Source: Deltaproteobacteria bacterium
GTDB taxonomy: Bacteria; Desulfobacterota; DSM-4660; Desulfatiglandales; HGW-15
DNA: 5,711 nucleotides
Assembly: GCA_019307805.1 (NCBI GenBank)
Contig: JAFDIX010000223.1
Location: 1 to 5,711, forward strand
Direction: 5' to 3'
Shown here: one piece after another, positions 5,656-5,711 of the stretch
How positions within the stretch are numbered: the first letter of the stretch is position 1
How the letters are laid out: each line of letters opens with the position of its first letter
Program-made: the position numbers and the translations under genes
Notes under the pieces: model-generated
What the model was told of the DNA's origin: nothing
Seen by the model: only the letters and a program-made list of their open reading frames with translations
The model's database searches: none

Positions 5656-5711
5656 ATGGCTAAAAAAGTTCTGGTTGTTGACGATGAACTGGATATGCGG
5701 ATTTTCATTAC
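5656..5711 (+). CDS. Response regulator, receiver-domain start (3' truncated by window edge)
   Basis: Eighteen complete codons are visible, reading MAKKVLVVDDELDMRIFI. The pattern KKVLVVDDE is the first beta strand and acidic pair (Asp9-Asp10) of a CheY-like receiver domain, closely similar in layout to the start of the REC-kinase at 3807. AAGGAG six bases upstream supports the ATG. The phospho-acceptor Asp and any output domain lie beyond the window, so it could be a single-domain CheY-like protein, a sigma-54 activator or another REC-kinase. Its place downstream of two histidine kinases makes it a candidate phosphate acceptor. Confidence 0.85.
   Translation, partial: MAKKVLVVDDELDMRIFI

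Overview
The window reads as a piece of chromosome from a moderate-GC Gram-negative anaerobe. The most likely source is a sulfate- or metal-reducing member of the Desulfobacterota (former Deltaproteobacteria). This is an inference from three things: a sensor kinase with c-type heme motifs (CxxCH and CX4CH) in its extracytoplasmic domain, a cysteine-bearing PAS domain, and a degenerate heptamer repeat between genes. No rRNA or other taxonomic marker is present. All recognised genes lie on the + strand. I saw no tRNA, CRISPR array, insertion sequence or phage gene.

Layout: (1) bases 1-486, the 3' part of a nitroreductase-family flavoprotein gene, cut by the window edge; (2) 545-1384, a complete patatin-like (RssA-type) serine hydrolase with an unusual oxyanion-hole segment; (3) 1385-1530, a non-coding gap with a 10-bp perfect palindrome; (4) 1531-3807, a membrane histidine kinase starting at TTG: TM, periplasmic domain with two heme-type motifs, TM, HAMP, Cys-rich PAS, second PAS, HisKA, HATPase; (5) 3807-4958, a soluble REC-HisKA-HATPase protein whose ATG overlaps the kinase stop codon by one base (TAATG); (6) a terminator-like hairpin plus T6 at 4943-4978; (7) 5028-5525, a single-domain UspA protein; (8) 5527-5637, sixteen degenerate 7-bp repeats; (9) from 5656, the first 18 complete codons of a response-regulator receiver domain, cut by the window edge.

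How they may work together (inference): the membrane kinase would sense a redox or gas cue through covalent heme outside the cytoplasmic membrane and pass phosphate from H535 to D53 of the translationally coupled REC-kinase. That protein has no DNA-binding output, so it probably acts as a phosphorelay intermediate or modulator. The next receiver protein, starting at 5656, is a candidate downstream target. UspA, an ATP-binding stress protein, sits between them. The nitroreductase and patatin genes have no evident mechanistic link to the signalling genes.

The most unusual points are the heme-type sensor domain stacked on a cysteine-motif PAS, the second kinase with His-Ala instead of His-Glu/Asp at its phosphorylation site, and the phase-locked heptamer array before the final gene.
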